The notes: generated from the sequence alone by a model not told the origin. 64,000 nt of DNA from DAIOEK01 sp963708715 (GCA_963708715.1 CAVPSU010000001.1:1674001-1738000), one strand, 5' to 3'. Numbered from the stretch's first letter, positions 34,448 to 44,381 are shown. A program made the numbers and translations.

Positions 34448-35813
34448 AGTTGCCGGTTCCTTTCGGGATCCCAGTGGATTCATGTTCCGACGCGATGGTG
34501 TGCTTTACCGCCAGGTAAATAAACACTACCGTATTCAGTATGATGTGCTGGTCTTTTCAGGGCTACTCGAGTCGCTCTGGAAACAGGGTCTGCTCGTACC
34601 ATCCGACGAGGTAGATATGCCTGCGGAAAACCCAGAGCTCGCATATAAGATCCTCAAACCTATTGAGCTGCCATTCATCTCTTATCCATATGAGTGGAGT
34701 TTTTCACAGTTAAAAGACGCTGCTCTCACAACCCTGCAAATTCAAAAACAAGCGTTTGAAAAAGGATTAGCGCTCAAGGACGCTTCGGCATACAACATCC
34801 AGTTTTATAACGGCAAAGCGGTTTTAATTGATACCCTGTCCTTCGAACCGTATCAAGTCGGGGAACCCTGGGTGGCTTACCGGCAGTTTTGCCAGCACTT
34901 CCTGGCTCCTTTGGCGTTAATGGCATTGAGCGATGTCCGATTGTTACAATTGATGCGGGTTTACATCGATGGTATCCCATTGGACTTGGCAAGCAAACTG
35001 CTGCCGGGGAGCACTAAATTTAATCTGGGTCTCAACCTGCATATTCACACCCACGCTGCTGCTCAACTAAAGTACGCAGACGACACCTCCGCGAAGAATA
35101 AAAACCGTGGTCAAATGAATAAAAACGCCTTCCTGGGGTTGATCGATTCACTCGAGTCAACCATCAAAGGATTGGCTATGAAGGGTGTCAAAACTGAGTG
35201 GGCAGATTACTATACTGCGACCAACTATACCGAAGGCTCTTTGAATGAAAAGCGCGAGTTGGTTGGAAAATTCATTGATCAGGCATCACCAAACTCTCTT
35301 TGGGACCTAGGCGCCAATACAGGTTTCTTCAGCCGGGTTGCTTCGGATAAAGGGATTTACTCAGTCGCTTTTGATATTGACCCGCTGGCAGTAGAACAAG
35401 CCTGGCTAGATGTGAAAGCGAAAAAAGAAAAGAACCTATTACCCTTGGTCTTGGATCTAACGAATCCCAGTCCGGCAATCGGTTGGTCTAACCAGGAAAG
35501 ATCATCATTTCTTGAGCGCGGACCTGTCGACTGTGTGATGGCTCTTGCATTGATCCATCATCTGGCTATTTCGAATAATGTCCCCCTAGTAACACTGGCA
35601 GAATTTTTCGCAGCCGCCGGGAAATGGCTTATCATCGAATTTGTTCCCAAAGAAAACTCGCAAGTGCTTCGATTGCTATCGACCAGAGAAGATATCTTTC
35701 CGGAATATAATCCTGAAGGATTTGAAAAAGCGTTTGGAACTTGCTTCCATCAACGCTCGAAAGAACCGATCCCTGGTTCTAAACGCCTGTTGTATCTTCT
35801 GGAAAGAAAATAA
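34431..35813 (+). CDS. NoeA-like protein: kinase-like N-terminal region plus SAM methyltransferase
   Basis: The C-terminal half is a class I methyltransferase with motif I LWDLGANTGFFSRVA (about 290-304), VAFDID, and MALALIHHLA. The first 200 residues are not methyltransferase-like. They hold LKDASAYNIQFYNGKAVLID, whose Asp117, Asn122 and Asp134 are spaced like the catalytic loop and metal Asp of kinase-fold proteins. NoeA-related nodulation proteins share this layout. It is sandwiched between the small DPGSGS protein and an AlkP paralog (start codon directly after its stop). Substrate unknown; kinase activity is only an inference from spacing. Confidence 0.8.
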   Translation: MSSLNKVAGSFRDPSGFMFRRDGVLYRQVNKHYRIQYDVLVFSGLLESLWKQGLLVPSDEVDMPAENPELAYKILKPIELPFISYPYEWSFSQLKDAALTTLQIQKQAFEKGLALKDASAYNIQFYNGKAVLIDTLSFEPYQVGEPWVAYRQFCQHFLAPLALMALSDVRLLQLMRVYIDGIPLDLASKLLPGSTKFNLGLNLHIHTHAAAQLKYADDTSAKNKNRGQMNKNAFLGLIDSLESTIKGLAMKGVKTEWADYYTATNYTEGSLNEKRELVGKFIDQASPNSLWDLGANTGFFSRVASDKGIYSVAFDIDPLAVEQAWLDVKAKKEKNLLPLVLDLTNPSPAIGWSNQERSSFLERGPVDCVMALALIHHLAISNNVPLVTLAEFFAAAGKWLIIEFVPKENSQVLRLLSTREDIFPEYNPEGFEKAFGTCFHQRSKEPIPGSKRLLYLLERK

Positions 35814-37385
35814 ATGCAAGGAAATACAACCAGGCGGATGGTCGTTTTTCATCCGATCCTGTTTGCTCTCTACCCGCCAATCGCTTTACTGGCTAATAAC
35901 ATCCTGCAAATCAGACCGGTGGATGCCCTCCGGTCTATCGTTGTTTTTCTCTCTTTTGGCGGGCTGGTTTACTTTTTAACCTGGTTAGTGACAAGGAATT
36001 TGCAAAAAGCGGGTATCCTCAGCTCGATTCTGATCATTTCTTTCTCTGCCTATGGACAGGTCTACAACGCACTCGAGAAATTGAACAGCGCTGGGTTTGA
36101 ATTAGGGAGACACCGTTTTCTTGTTCCAGTGTGGATACTTATAAGCGCGATTCTATTCTTCCTGGCTTACAGATCCAAAAAAAACCTGATATCTACCAAT
36201 CAGACCGTCAATATTATCTCTGCGATATTGATCGGGTTGCCAATGGTGCAGCTTGGCGCAAACGCCTGGTCGACCTACCAAAACACTAAGGCAAATGAAC
36301 AGGCTGTCTCTCAGATCACTCACGGGATAAGTCAGGAGAGCCTGGTCAAACCGGATGTGTATTACATCATACTGGATATGTATGGTCGCGATGATATCCT
36401 GGAAGAAAAATTTAAATTTGACAACTCAAAATTTCTAAAAACCCTGGAAGAATTGGGATTTTACATTGGACGATGCAGTATGTCCAACTACAACATGACT
36501 GAGCTTTCTCTTGCATCATCCTTCAATATGAATTATCTGCAAGCGTTGGGGAACCAATACCAGGCGGGTAACCGGGATAGGTCTGGTCTTCCTTCACTCA
36601 TTCATCAAAGCGCGGTTCGACACATCTTCGAAGAGATGGGGTATCGCTTCATTAATTTTGAGACTGGATTTAGTTTTACAGAGATCAGGGATGCTGATCA
36701 GTTCCTGTCCCCGTCTTACCATGAATTGGATGCGAACCAGAAGATCGTCCATATCAATGCGTTTGAGTCGATGCTGGTGCGGACTACTGCTATTTCGGCA
36801 ATTATAGATGCGCAGACAATATGGTTCCATCCGGTTGCTGACGCGCTGGATACCCGAAAAGCACATGTGATCCGTGAGTTATATATCCTTGATAAACTAC
36901 CTGCATTGGCGATTGAAGAAAGTCCAAAATTTGTATACGCCCACATCTTAATTCCTCACCCGCCCTTCGTCTTTAGTAGGAGGGGGGTGAATATTAATTT
37001 TCCTGGAAATGATGGCGCAACCCCGACTGGGCCCACACCTAAGGACTATGCTGTTGGCTACCGAAACCAGTTGGATTATATAAACGAACGGATCATTCCT
37101 ATCATCAAGGAAATCCAGGCGAAATCAAAGACTCAGCCGATTATCATCCTCCAGGGAGATCATGGTGTCGATCCGAAGCGATCTTTCATCCTGAATGCTT
37201 ATTATCTGCCAGATGGCGGAGAGTCCAAACTGTATCCAACAATTACACCAGTTAATTCATTTCGTACCATTCTCAATTATTATTTCCAAGGGGATTATGA
37301 GATCTTGACCGATATTAATTACGCATCCAGGGATTCGACGCCTTTTGATTTTGATGTTGTAAAAGATCATCGGGTCTGTGATTAA
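35814..37385 (+). CDS. Membrane-anchored alkaline-phosphatase-superfamily protein (paralog 2 of 4)
   Basis: It shares the layout of paralog 1: about five N-terminal helices with GRHR at 98-101, then KPDVYYIILDMYGRDD (Asp188), SNYNMTELSLASSFNM (candidate nucleophile Thr229), YAHILIPHPPFVF and IILQGDHG. The N-terminus FHPILFALYPPIALLANN is shared by all four copies. It directly follows the NoeA-like gene, with no intergenic space, and is followed by a frameshifted glycosyltransferase. Outer-face location is inferred from the topology. Confidence 0.82.
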   Translation: MQGNTTRRMVVFHPILFALYPPIALLANNILQIRPVDALRSIVVFLSFGGLVYFLTWLVTRNLQKAGILSSILIISFSAYGQVYNALEKLNSAGFELGRHRFLVPVWILISAILFFLAYRSKKNLISTNQTVNIISAILIGLPMVQLGANAWSTYQNTKANEQAVSQITHGISQESLVKPDVYYIILDMYGRDDILEEKFKFDNSKFLKTLEELGFYIGRCSMSNYNMTELSLASSFNMNYLQALGNQYQAGNRDRSGLPSLIHQSAVRHIFEEMGYRFINFETGFSFTEIRDADQFLSPSYHELDANQKIVHINAFESMLVRTTAISAIIDAQTIWFHPVADALDTRKAHVIRELYILDKLPALAIEESPKFVYAHILIPHPPFVFSRRGVNINFPGNDGATPTGPTPKDYAVGYRNQLDYINERIIPIIKEIQAKSKTQPIIILQGDHGVDPKRSFILNAYYLPDGGESKLYPTITPVNSFRTILNYYFQGDYEILTDINYASRDSTPFDFDVVKDHRVCD

Positions 37386-37392
37386 AGGGAAT

Positions 37393-37944
37393 ATGGCGCT
37401 CAAAACGATTTCGAACTATACAAATCGAATTCAATACAGTCTGGCGCGGATGCGTAATGACGAGACCATTCGAGCCATGTCAAAAGCAGTCGATTCTCAT
37501 GCTCAGATACAGACCGGTTTGAAACCGATCGTTTTCTTTAATGCGTCCACCCGATTAAGCGGACTAAGCTTGAATGCCGCATTTTCACTTTTATCAGCCT
37601 GGGGATTACAACTGTCTGGATATCCAGTGGTTCATTTTGTGTGCCAAAAGGGGATGAGCCGGTGCGTGTTAGGCACCAACCGTGACCAGGTGCATCAGCC
37701 GCTCCCATGTGAACAATGCATTCGTCATTCTCAAGCGGAATATGATCACGCCAACGTATATTGGTTCCAGTACCAGGTTGATGAGGTTCTGCGTGATCTA
37801 CTGGTAGGGCTATCGATTGATGCTATGGCGAAAGTGAAATACCAGGACATCCCTTTGGGTGAAATTGTCCTGCCAGCCCTCCGATGGGAATTAAGGCGCC
37901 ATCATTTGAATGATGACAGAGTCAACCCGCTATCTTTATCGTGA
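37393..37944 (+). pseudogene. Capsule-type glycosyltransferase, N-terminal part before a frameshift
   Basis: The reading frame from 37393 gives 183 residues that look like the N-terminal domain of a capsule-synthesis glycosyltransferase: a SGLSLNAAFSLLSAWGLQL helix, a Cys-containing region (CEQCIRHSQAEYDHANV), and the family-like VLPALRWELRRHHL. It stops at 37942-37944. The protein continues in another frame (STRYLYREFILSAWN), so a one-base change near 37918 splits one gene of about 540 aa. The ATG at 37393 with AAAGGGA before it is a better start than GTG at 37378. Confidence 0.75.
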
Positions 37945-39013
37945 ATTTATCCTGTCTGCCTGGAATGTGGGTCGGGAATTCCTCGCACTTTTGAGTCAGG
38001 TTGATCCTGCGCTGATCGTTTTATTCAATGGTCAGTTTTTTCCTGAAGCGATGGTTCGTTACCTGGCCATTCAACGCGGCATTCGGGTGATCACGCATGA
38101 GGTCGGAATGCTGCCTTTCTCGGGATTCTTTACCGAAGGAGAAGCAACTGCTTATCCGATGGATATTCCTTCCTCTTTTCAACTCACCGAGAAGATGAAT
38201 CTACAGTTGGATTCGTACCTATCCGCCCGTTTTAAGGGTGATTTCAAAATGGCTGGTATTCAATTCTGGCAGGGAATGAGCGGGCTGGATCAAAAATTCC
38301 TCGCTAAAGCAGCTGGATTCAGTCAGACAGTCTCCATCTTCACGAATGTCATCTTTGATACCAGCCAGCCCCATTCGAATACCCTCTTCCCTGAGATGTT
38401 CAACTGGCTCGACCGTGTACTTGAGGTTATTTCGCGGCACCCAGAGACATTGTTTGTGATTCGCGCCCATCCGGATGAGCTTCGACCGGGTAGCGCAAAA
38501 CAGAGCCGTGAGACGGTCAGGGATTGGGTCAAACAACATCATGTGGATACACTTCCAAACGTCATTTTTGTCGATGCGGTGGAATATCTCAGCTCTTATG
38601 AGCTGATCCTTAAATCCAAGTTCGTCATGGTTTACAATTCCAGTATTGGGTTGGAGGCATCCATTCTCGGAGCAACAGTCCTGGCGGCAGGCCGCTCGCG
38701 TTATACGAATTATTCGACCGTCCATTATCTGGAAAAACTTGAAGATTACTTTGCTCTCCTGGAAAAGTTATTGCTCGCAGAGATGGTACCGGCTCCAACT
38801 GAACATCGGGAAAACGCCAGGCGATTTTTATACTACCAACTGTATAAAACCGCCCTGCCTTTTGGAGAATTCCTGGCAGAATCTCATCGACCCGGATTAG
38901 TCTTAATGAATAAGTTTGAGGTGGATAGGTTGAAGCCTGAACATTCGATAGCCATCCGTACAATCTTGAATGGCATCCAGAAGCAGTTGCCTTTTATTTT
39001 GAATGACGAATGA
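37910..39013 (+). CDS. Capsule-type glycosyltransferase, C-terminal part after the frameshift
   Basis: This frame carries the catalytic-looking half: LIVLFNGQFFPEAMVRYLA, ITHEVGMLPFSGFFTEGEAT, VIRAHPDELRPGS, then VMVYNSSIGLEASILGATVL. HPDE and SSIGLEA match HPGE and TGMEMA of the transferase at 14032-15618, so the two are related GT-B enzymes. The nominal start at 37910 is inside the previous fragment and has no ribosome-binding site. If the shift is real, this half alone is unlikely to be active. Its stop overlaps the next gene (ATGA). Confidence 0.78.
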   Translation: MMTESTRYLYREFILSAWNVGREFLALLSQVDPALIVLFNGQFFPEAMVRYLAIQRGIRVITHEVGMLPFSGFFTEGEATAYPMDIPSSFQLTEKMNLQLDSYLSARFKGDFKMAGIQFWQGMSGLDQKFLAKAAGFSQTVSIFTNVIFDTSQPHSNTLFPEMFNWLDRVLEVISRHPETLFVIRAHPDELRPGSAKQSRETVRDWVKQHHVDTLPNVIFVDAVEYLSSYELILKSKFVMVYNSSIGLEASILGATVLAAGRSRYTNYSTVHYLEKLEDYFALLEKLLLAEMVPAPTEHRENARRFLYYQLYKTALPFGEFLAESHRPGLVLMNKFEVDRLKPEHSIAIRTILNGIQKQLPFILNDE

Positions 39014-39873
39014 AAACATCACTCGAAGTTAAATACCGATTAAAACTGGCTCGCTGGCAGTTTCGTAGAGCCCAGGTCGCAGCACAATGGGGCGCTGAGA
39101 CACTACACCGGATGCCCGTTGTTATCGGTAATTCGATGCCGAAATCAGGTTCCCATTTGATCATTCAGATATTGGAAGGCTTGACGGGTTTAGGTCCATT
39201 TATCAATCCGGGTATGCCTCCTCTGAATCGCAACCACGAGAACCAAAATCTTCCTCAGGAAGAGATCCTAAAGAATCTTGCCCGCCTAAAGCCGGGTGAT
39301 ATCGGGTATTGTTATCTGAAGGCAGAAGAACCTTATCTGACTGAAATGACTCGTTCTGGAAGAGCGACGATTTTTGTTTATCGGGACCCGAGAGATATGA
39401 TCATCTCGCATATCTTTTATGCTATGGAGATGCACCCCGGTCATTCCATGCATGCATACTATACTAAACAACTTAATTCAATGGAAGAACGGATAGATGC
39501 TGCGATTCAGGGTGTTTCAGATCCTGCCAACCCGCTGACGCCTGTATTTGAAAAATATCAACAATATCTGGGATGGCTGGATCAACCGGCAGTTCTTTCC
39601 ATGCGGTTCGAGGAATTGATTCTGGATCGGGAGCAGGCATTAAGACAGATTCTCGGCTATCTCAAGGGGAATGGATTTGAACCACTGAAAGGTGAAGATG
39701 ACGCGGTTCAAGTATTAGCGAATGCCATCCATCCGAAGCGTTCTGGCACATTCAGAAAAGGACAGCCTGGAAATTGGCGGGAACATTTTACAATTGAAAA
39801 TATAGAAAAATTTAAAACTTGTACAGGGGATTTGCTCTTGAAACTTGGTTATGAAAAAGATGGGAATTGGTAA
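39010..39873 (+). CDS. Sulfotransferase, first of a tandem pair
   Basis: The PAPS 5'-loop NSMPKSGSHLI is at about residues 41-51 and the 3'-phosphate motif YRDPRDMIISH at about 124-134. GTFRKGQPGNWREHFT and a final GYEKDGNW are typical of the C-terminus of bacterial sulfotransferases. Soluble, 287 aa. It is closely similar in layout to the next gene (EGLTGLGPFINPG against EGFVQIGPAVQSG), so the pair arose by duplication. It overlaps the broken glycosyltransferase by 4 bp. Acceptor unknown. Confidence 0.87.
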   Translation: MKTSLEVKYRLKLARWQFRRAQVAAQWGAETLHRMPVVIGNSMPKSGSHLIIQILEGLTGLGPFINPGMPPLNRNHENQNLPQEEILKNLARLKPGDIGYCYLKAEEPYLTEMTRSGRATIFVYRDPRDMIISHIFYAMEMHPGHSMHAYYTKQLNSMEERIDAAIQGVSDPANPLTPVFEKYQQYLGWLDQPAVLSMRFEELILDREQALRQILGYLKGNGFEPLKGEDDAVQVLANAIHPKRSGTFRKGQPGNWREHFTIENIEKFKTCTGDLLLKLGYEKDGNW

Positions 39874-39877
39874 ACTG

Positions 39878-40753
39878 ATGGCTGTAACTGTGAAGACTGC
39901 CCTGGTTAATCATCTCAAACAAGACCGACATATCATGCGCAGGTTCGTTCAACAGGCACGCTACCATTCTCTCACCCTGGAGAATGCTCCGGTACTATTT
40001 GCCAATTCCTTCCCCAAAAGTGGTACCCATTTGTTGACTCAAATTTTGGAAGGTTTCGTTCAGATCGGACCGGCAGTTCAAAGCGGATTACCCGCAATTG
40101 TGATGTACGAGGGCGAGACCGGGCGGGAACGTTTGACAAAAGAAATAGTAAATGAATTGCGGCAATTATCCCATGGAGATATTGGATACGGACATCTGCA
40201 TGCGGTGCCCGAGATAATGGAGAAATTAATATCTCCTTTGTTCGCTACCTTTTTTATATTGCGCGACCCACGGGATATCGTGGTTTCACATGTCCACTAT
40301 GTAACCGAAATGGAACCCAAGCATGTTCACCATGATTATTATGCGAACACACTAAAAACATTTGAGGAGAGATTGAAGACAAGTATCCTGGGCAGACCCG
40401 ATGCCTTACATCCCTTCCCGGATATTGCCGGACGATTTGCCCCATTTACAGCATGGATCAATCAATCTGCCGTGCTTACACTCAAATATGAAGACTTACT
40501 CCAGCAACGTGAGCGAACTATTGGAGTGATGGTCGATTTTGTCTCGGGGAGAGGATTTCCCATAAGGCTGGCAAAAGACGACGCAATTCAAGTATTAATG
40601 GCTCATATCGATCCGCAAAAATCTCCCACGTTTCGATCTGGAAAGGCAGGTGGTTGGCGAAAGGCATTTACTCCAGAGATAAGTCATCTCTTCAAAGAGA
40701 TTGGCGGTGATTTACTCATCCAACTGGGCTATGAGACAAATAACGATTGGTGA
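39878..40753 (+). CDS. Sulfotransferase, second of a tandem pair
   Basis: NSFPKSGTHLLTQILEGF (about 43-60) is the PAPS 5'-loop and LRDPRDIVVSHVHY (about 128-141) the 3'-phosphate site. SPTFRSGKAGGWRKAFT and the C-terminal GYETNNDW parallel the preceding paralog. The frame opens at 39845 inside the previous gene; the ATG at 39878, 4 bp after that gene's stop, gives the natural N-terminus (291 aa). Probably sulfates a different position or sugar from its neighbour; this is inference. Confidence 0.86.
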   Translation: MAVTVKTALVNHLKQDRHIMRRFVQQARYHSLTLENAPVLFANSFPKSGTHLLTQILEGFVQIGPAVQSGLPAIVMYEGETGRERLTKEIVNELRQLSHGDIGYGHLHAVPEIMEKLISPLFATFFILRDPRDIVVSHVHYVTEMEPKHVHHDYYANTLKTFEERLKTSILGRPDALHPFPDIAGRFAPFTAWINQSAVLTLKYEDLLQQRERTIGVMVDFVSGRGFPIRLAKDDAIQVLMAHIDPQKSPTFRSGKAGGWRKAFTPEISHLFKEIGGDLLIQLGYETNNDW

Positions 40754-40764
40754 TTCCATCCCTC

Positions 40765-42798
40765 ATGAAAAAACGCATTCTCAATCATCTGCCTGAAATA
40801 ATCCTGGGAATTATTATTCTCGGTGCGGCAATCTATATCGCCTTCATCACTCCCTCAAGTCTGATTAATTGGTACAACAATGATGATGGATTCTTCTACT
40901 TTAAAGTAGCTCAGAATATTGTCGCGGGGAATGGAGTTACTTTTGACGGCATCAATCCGACCAACGGATTTCACCCCCTCTGGATGTTGATCTGTCTACC
41001 TATATTCGCCATTCGGGGAGATTTGTTAATTCCCCTTCGCATCGTGGTACTTCTCTTCGGAGTATTTCAATTAATTACCGCCATCATTCTTCTGAAAGTC
41101 ATTTCACAGCGGGTCAATCACTGGCTGGGGTTACTGTTAACCATTAGTTTTGTGTTTTCGTGGACAGTATTCAACAACACATTTACCGGTGGATTGGAAT
41201 CTGCTTTAAGTATGCTGATGACAGTGCTGACATGGAAGCTTGCCATTCAATATCATTCCGGGAAAAATCAGTCGGCTCGCCTTCTAGTCTGGGTCGGGGT
41301 GGCGGCTGCGTTGACAATTCTCAGCCGGCTGGACAACTTTATTTTGATCGGATTTCTGGGTATTTGGCTTGTCTTCGACCGAAGAGAGGATTCTTCTTTT
41401 CTCCTGTTGGATATGTTTGTTCCAGTGATTTTGGTCGTGGTCGTTAGCATCCAGCGGATCGGTTACAACCTATCCCCAATTCAGCTATTCATATATCTTC
41501 TGGCAGGTGTGTTGATCCTTTTTGGTACTGCCTCTTTATATCTATTCGGATTTTATAGTGTCCAACCACTCAGGATACCCATCTCGAATTGGTATCTGCG
41601 AGGTGCAGCCGCCGGGACGCTCAGCGCGGTTTTGGCAGGCGGATTGATCTATATCCTGGGCCGGCAGGGTCTGTTCTTCCTCTTTCCCAGATCCATCCTA
41701 TTGATCTCCACCGTTGGATGGATACTCTATGTCGCGTTGATCCGAACCTGGTTGGCACGCCGTGTTTTTGGCACGAATGAACAGGGTTATATTCCCAGAA
41801 AGATGTTATTGTCTGAGATCGGAAATTGGATCAAGAAACCGGTAATGTTCTTGCTTCCTGTGATTGGGTTGGTAGGGGCGTACATGGTCTGGAGCCAGAT
41901 CAATTTCCACACCGTCATGCCCGTCAGCGGGCAGATCAAACAATGGTGGGGAACACTGGAAGTTACAACCTATGGCTCACCAATTCACTCGCTGGCAGGA
42001 GTACAACATTATTTATTTAGCCATGATTCGCCGTTTGATATTTTGTATAAGATCATGACTGCTCTCACTTCCCCGTTTAAAATGAATCAGTTTCCGGAAA
42101 GTACGGCGTCCTGGCTTATGCTACTCGGGGGATATCTCGTTCTATTTGTTTACGAACAGAGGAAGGCGGTGGCAGCCTGGTGGGATCGCCTGGCTCTGCT
42201 CCCAATTCTTCTCGCTACGGTGTATCGGGTTTTGTATTTTTACGTGTCAGGTTATGTCCATATGCGATCCTGGTATTGGACCGTTGAAACTTTCATGATT
42301 TTCCTGTTGATCCTTGTCATATTTCTCGACTGGTACGAGATGTATCCGGAATCCAAAGGGATCAGGGGAATCATCTTTGCCATCACATCAATCGCAGCGA
42401 TTTTCATCATATATACCACGGCAAGGAATATTTACATCACCTATCCGCCGTTACGCAGCAGAGTAGATCCCGAAACATATCTTGTAATACCGCGGATGGT
42501 AGAGAGCTTTACCCCGTCCGGAGCTGTGATCGGGACACCTGGTGGAGGAACACTCGCATACTTCGTACAGGATCGCAGGATCATGAACCTGGACGGTTTG
42601 ATGAATAGCAAGGAATATTTTGACGCATTGAAACAGCGAAATACTCATCCGATCCTGAAACGGATGAAGATGGAGTATGTGTTTGCCAATCAGTACGCCA
42701 TTCTGGAAAGCCCGCCATACAACGAGATCTTCGATGGATGTCTTACGCCCCTGTATCAAGTGTTTGGCAAAATGCTATTTTCATATACCTGTAATTGA
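40765..42798 (+). CDS. GT-C-like glycosyltransferase, integral membrane
   Basis: About 677 residues with roughly 12 helices. The first outer loop has WYNNDDGFFYFKVAQNI followed by NPTNGFHPLW, matching the acidic donor/acceptor loop of GT-C enzymes (GT39/ArnT-like and related). The C-terminal soluble tail contains VIGTPGGGTLAYF and DGLMNSKEYFDAL. A TTG at 40747 also opens the frame, but the ATG at 40765 is better placed. It probably transfers a sugar from a polyprenyl-phosphate donor to exported glycan on the outer face. Confidence 0.78.
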   Translation: MKKRILNHLPEIILGIIILGAAIYIAFITPSSLINWYNNDDGFFYFKVAQNIVAGNGVTFDGINPTNGFHPLWMLICLPIFAIRGDLLIPLRIVVLLFGVFQLITAIILLKVISQRVNHWLGLLLTISFVFSWTVFNNTFTGGLESALSMLMTVLTWKLAIQYHSGKNQSARLLVWVGVAAALTILSRLDNFILIGFLGIWLVFDRREDSSFLLLDMFVPVILVVVVSIQRIGYNLSPIQLFIYLLAGVLILFGTASLYLFGFYSVQPLRIPISNWYLRGAAAGTLSAVLAGGLIYILGRQGLFFLFPRSILLISTVGWILYVALIRTWLARRVFGTNEQGYIPRKMLLSEIGNWIKKPVMFLLPVIGLVGAYMVWSQINFHTVMPVSGQIKQWWGTLEVTTYGSPIHSLAGVQHYLFSHDSPFDILYKIMTALTSPFKMNQFPESTASWLMLLGGYLVLFVYEQRKAVAAWWDRLALLPILLATVYRVLYFYVSGYVHMRSWYWTVETFMIFLLILVIFLDWYEMYPESKGIRGIIFAITSIAAIFIIYTTARNIYITYPPLRSRVDPETYLVIPRMVESFTPSGAVIGTPGGGTLAYFVQDRRIMNLDGLMNSKEYFDALKQRNTHPILKRMKMEYVFANQYAILESPPYNEIFDGCLTPLYQVFGKMLFSYTCN

Positions 42799-42842
42799 CC
42801 CAATGGCGAGTAAAACGTGACCGAAAGCAGCATGATCATCCG

Positions 42843-44381
42843 ATGAGAAAATTTCCCTGGTTTGTTTTCTTCATTGCCCTCTACCCGATCGCGGCTTTGT
42901 ACAGCTCAAATATCACAGAAGTGAACGTCTTAAACCTGATACGCCCGGTATTGTTTTACCTTGCCTTTACATCGGTTATCTGGGGTGTTCTTCGAGTTGT
43001 GCTGAAAGATTCAATTCGTGCTGGGTTCATCACTACTCTGATAATAATACTGTTCTCTTCATATGGGATTATCTACAACCTGATCAGAGACGTCGAGCTA
43101 GGCGGAATTATTCTTGGCCGCCACCGTATCCTTGCTCCAGTTTCATTTCTAATTTTTGGATCGATGATTTGGTGGGTAATAATACAAAATCGGGAAAAGT
43201 TGAGATCGCTGGTATTTTATGGAAACATCATCAGTTTGGTTCTGTTGCTGATGCCAATCTCACAGATGGTATTGCATGCGGATAAAATCAAACTGCCCCC
43301 AAAACAAACGATCAATTTGCCTTCTGTCAACCATAGTGCGAATGAGACAACTCCTCCAGACGTATACTACTTTCTCTTGGACAGCTATAGCCGGGAAGAC
43401 TACATTAAGGAATATCTCAAGTACGACAACAGCCCGTTCCTGAATGAAATTCGAGAAATGGGATTCTTTGTTGCCGATTGCAGCCTGAGTAATTACAGCG
43501 CAACACGGTTGTCACTGGCAAGCTCATTAAACATGGATTATCTTGATAAGTTGAGTAACAACATTGTTCCGGAAAATAAGGATGAGACAATCCTGGATTC
43601 ATATATCCTGAATAGTAGAGTAGTGGAAAAATTCCGTGAGAATGGGTACCAGATCGTAGCCTTCGAAACTGGCTACCCATTTACCGATCTGGTCAACGCA
43701 GATATCCATTTTTCCGTAATATCGAAACCGTATTTCGCTCCCTACCTGACCGCTTTTGAGGTACTTGCTGTAGAGAACACGATCGTTTCAGCGTTGATGG
43801 GAAATCAGGATTTCGCACGTGCCCTTGGGATCGGTTTCGAATTCAGCGATAAATTTCAGCGCCAGAAATTTATTCTTTCAAAAATCCCTTCCATCCCCTC
43901 TATTTCAGGACCAAAATTTGTTTTTATCCATCTGGTGACAACCCACCGACCTTACATCTTCAATCCGGATGGATCGCCGATCATCGATAAGAATTATTAC
44001 CTGTATGAAGGATTTCCTGCCAGTACCGAATTCCTGATTGACGGGTATCAGCGTGTCTTGCAGTATACCAATTCGGAACTTTTGCCAGTGTTGAAATCGA
44101 TCATAACCGAAAGCAAGCAACAGCCTGTGATCATTTTACAGGGCGACCATGGCGTACTGGCGCCTGGTCGGAACTCAATACTTTTATCTATCTACGGCTT
44201 ATCCAATGCAAATTCACTCTCATCCGATCTGTCACCGGTAAACATTTTTCCTGTTGTCTTGAATGACGTTTTCAAGAGTGAAATTCCTCTCCACCCTAAC
44301 CAATATGCTTCATCTAACATTAACAAGGATCCGTTCTTATTTACCACTCTTGATGCATCGGCTCCCTGCATAATTCAATAA
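42843..44381 (+). CDS. Membrane-anchored alkaline-phosphatase-superfamily protein (paralog 3 of 4)
   Basis: With the start at 42843 the protein is 512 aa and begins WFVFFIALYPIAALYSSN like its paralogs. GRHR lies at residues 92-95 in the membrane part. The globular domain shows PPDVYYFLLDSYSRED (Asp180), SNYSATRLSLASSLNM (candidate nucleophile Thr221), FIHLVTTHRPYIF and IILQGDHG. A TTG at 42795 would add 16 polar residues that the paralogs lack. It stands between a GT-C protein and a GT2. Confidence 0.82.
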   Translation: MRKFPWFVFFIALYPIAALYSSNITEVNVLNLIRPVLFYLAFTSVIWGVLRVVLKDSIRAGFITTLIIILFSSYGIIYNLIRDVELGGIILGRHRILAPVSFLIFGSMIWWVIIQNREKLRSLVFYGNIISLVLLLMPISQMVLHADKIKLPPKQTINLPSVNHSANETTPPDVYYFLLDSYSREDYIKEYLKYDNSPFLNEIREMGFFVADCSLSNYSATRLSLASSLNMDYLDKLSNNIVPENKDETILDSYILNSRVVEKFRENGYQIVAFETGYPFTDLVNADIHFSVISKPYFAPYLTAFEVLAVENTIVSALMGNQDFARALGIGFEFSDKFQRQKFILSKIPSIPSISGPKFVFIHLVTTHRPYIFNPDGSPIIDKNYYLYEGFPASTEFLIDGYQRVLQYTNSELLPVLKSIITESKQQPVIILQGDHGVLAPGRNSILLSIYGLSNANSLSSDLSPVNIFPVVLNDVFKSEIPLHPNQYASSNINKDPFLFTTLDASAPCIIQ

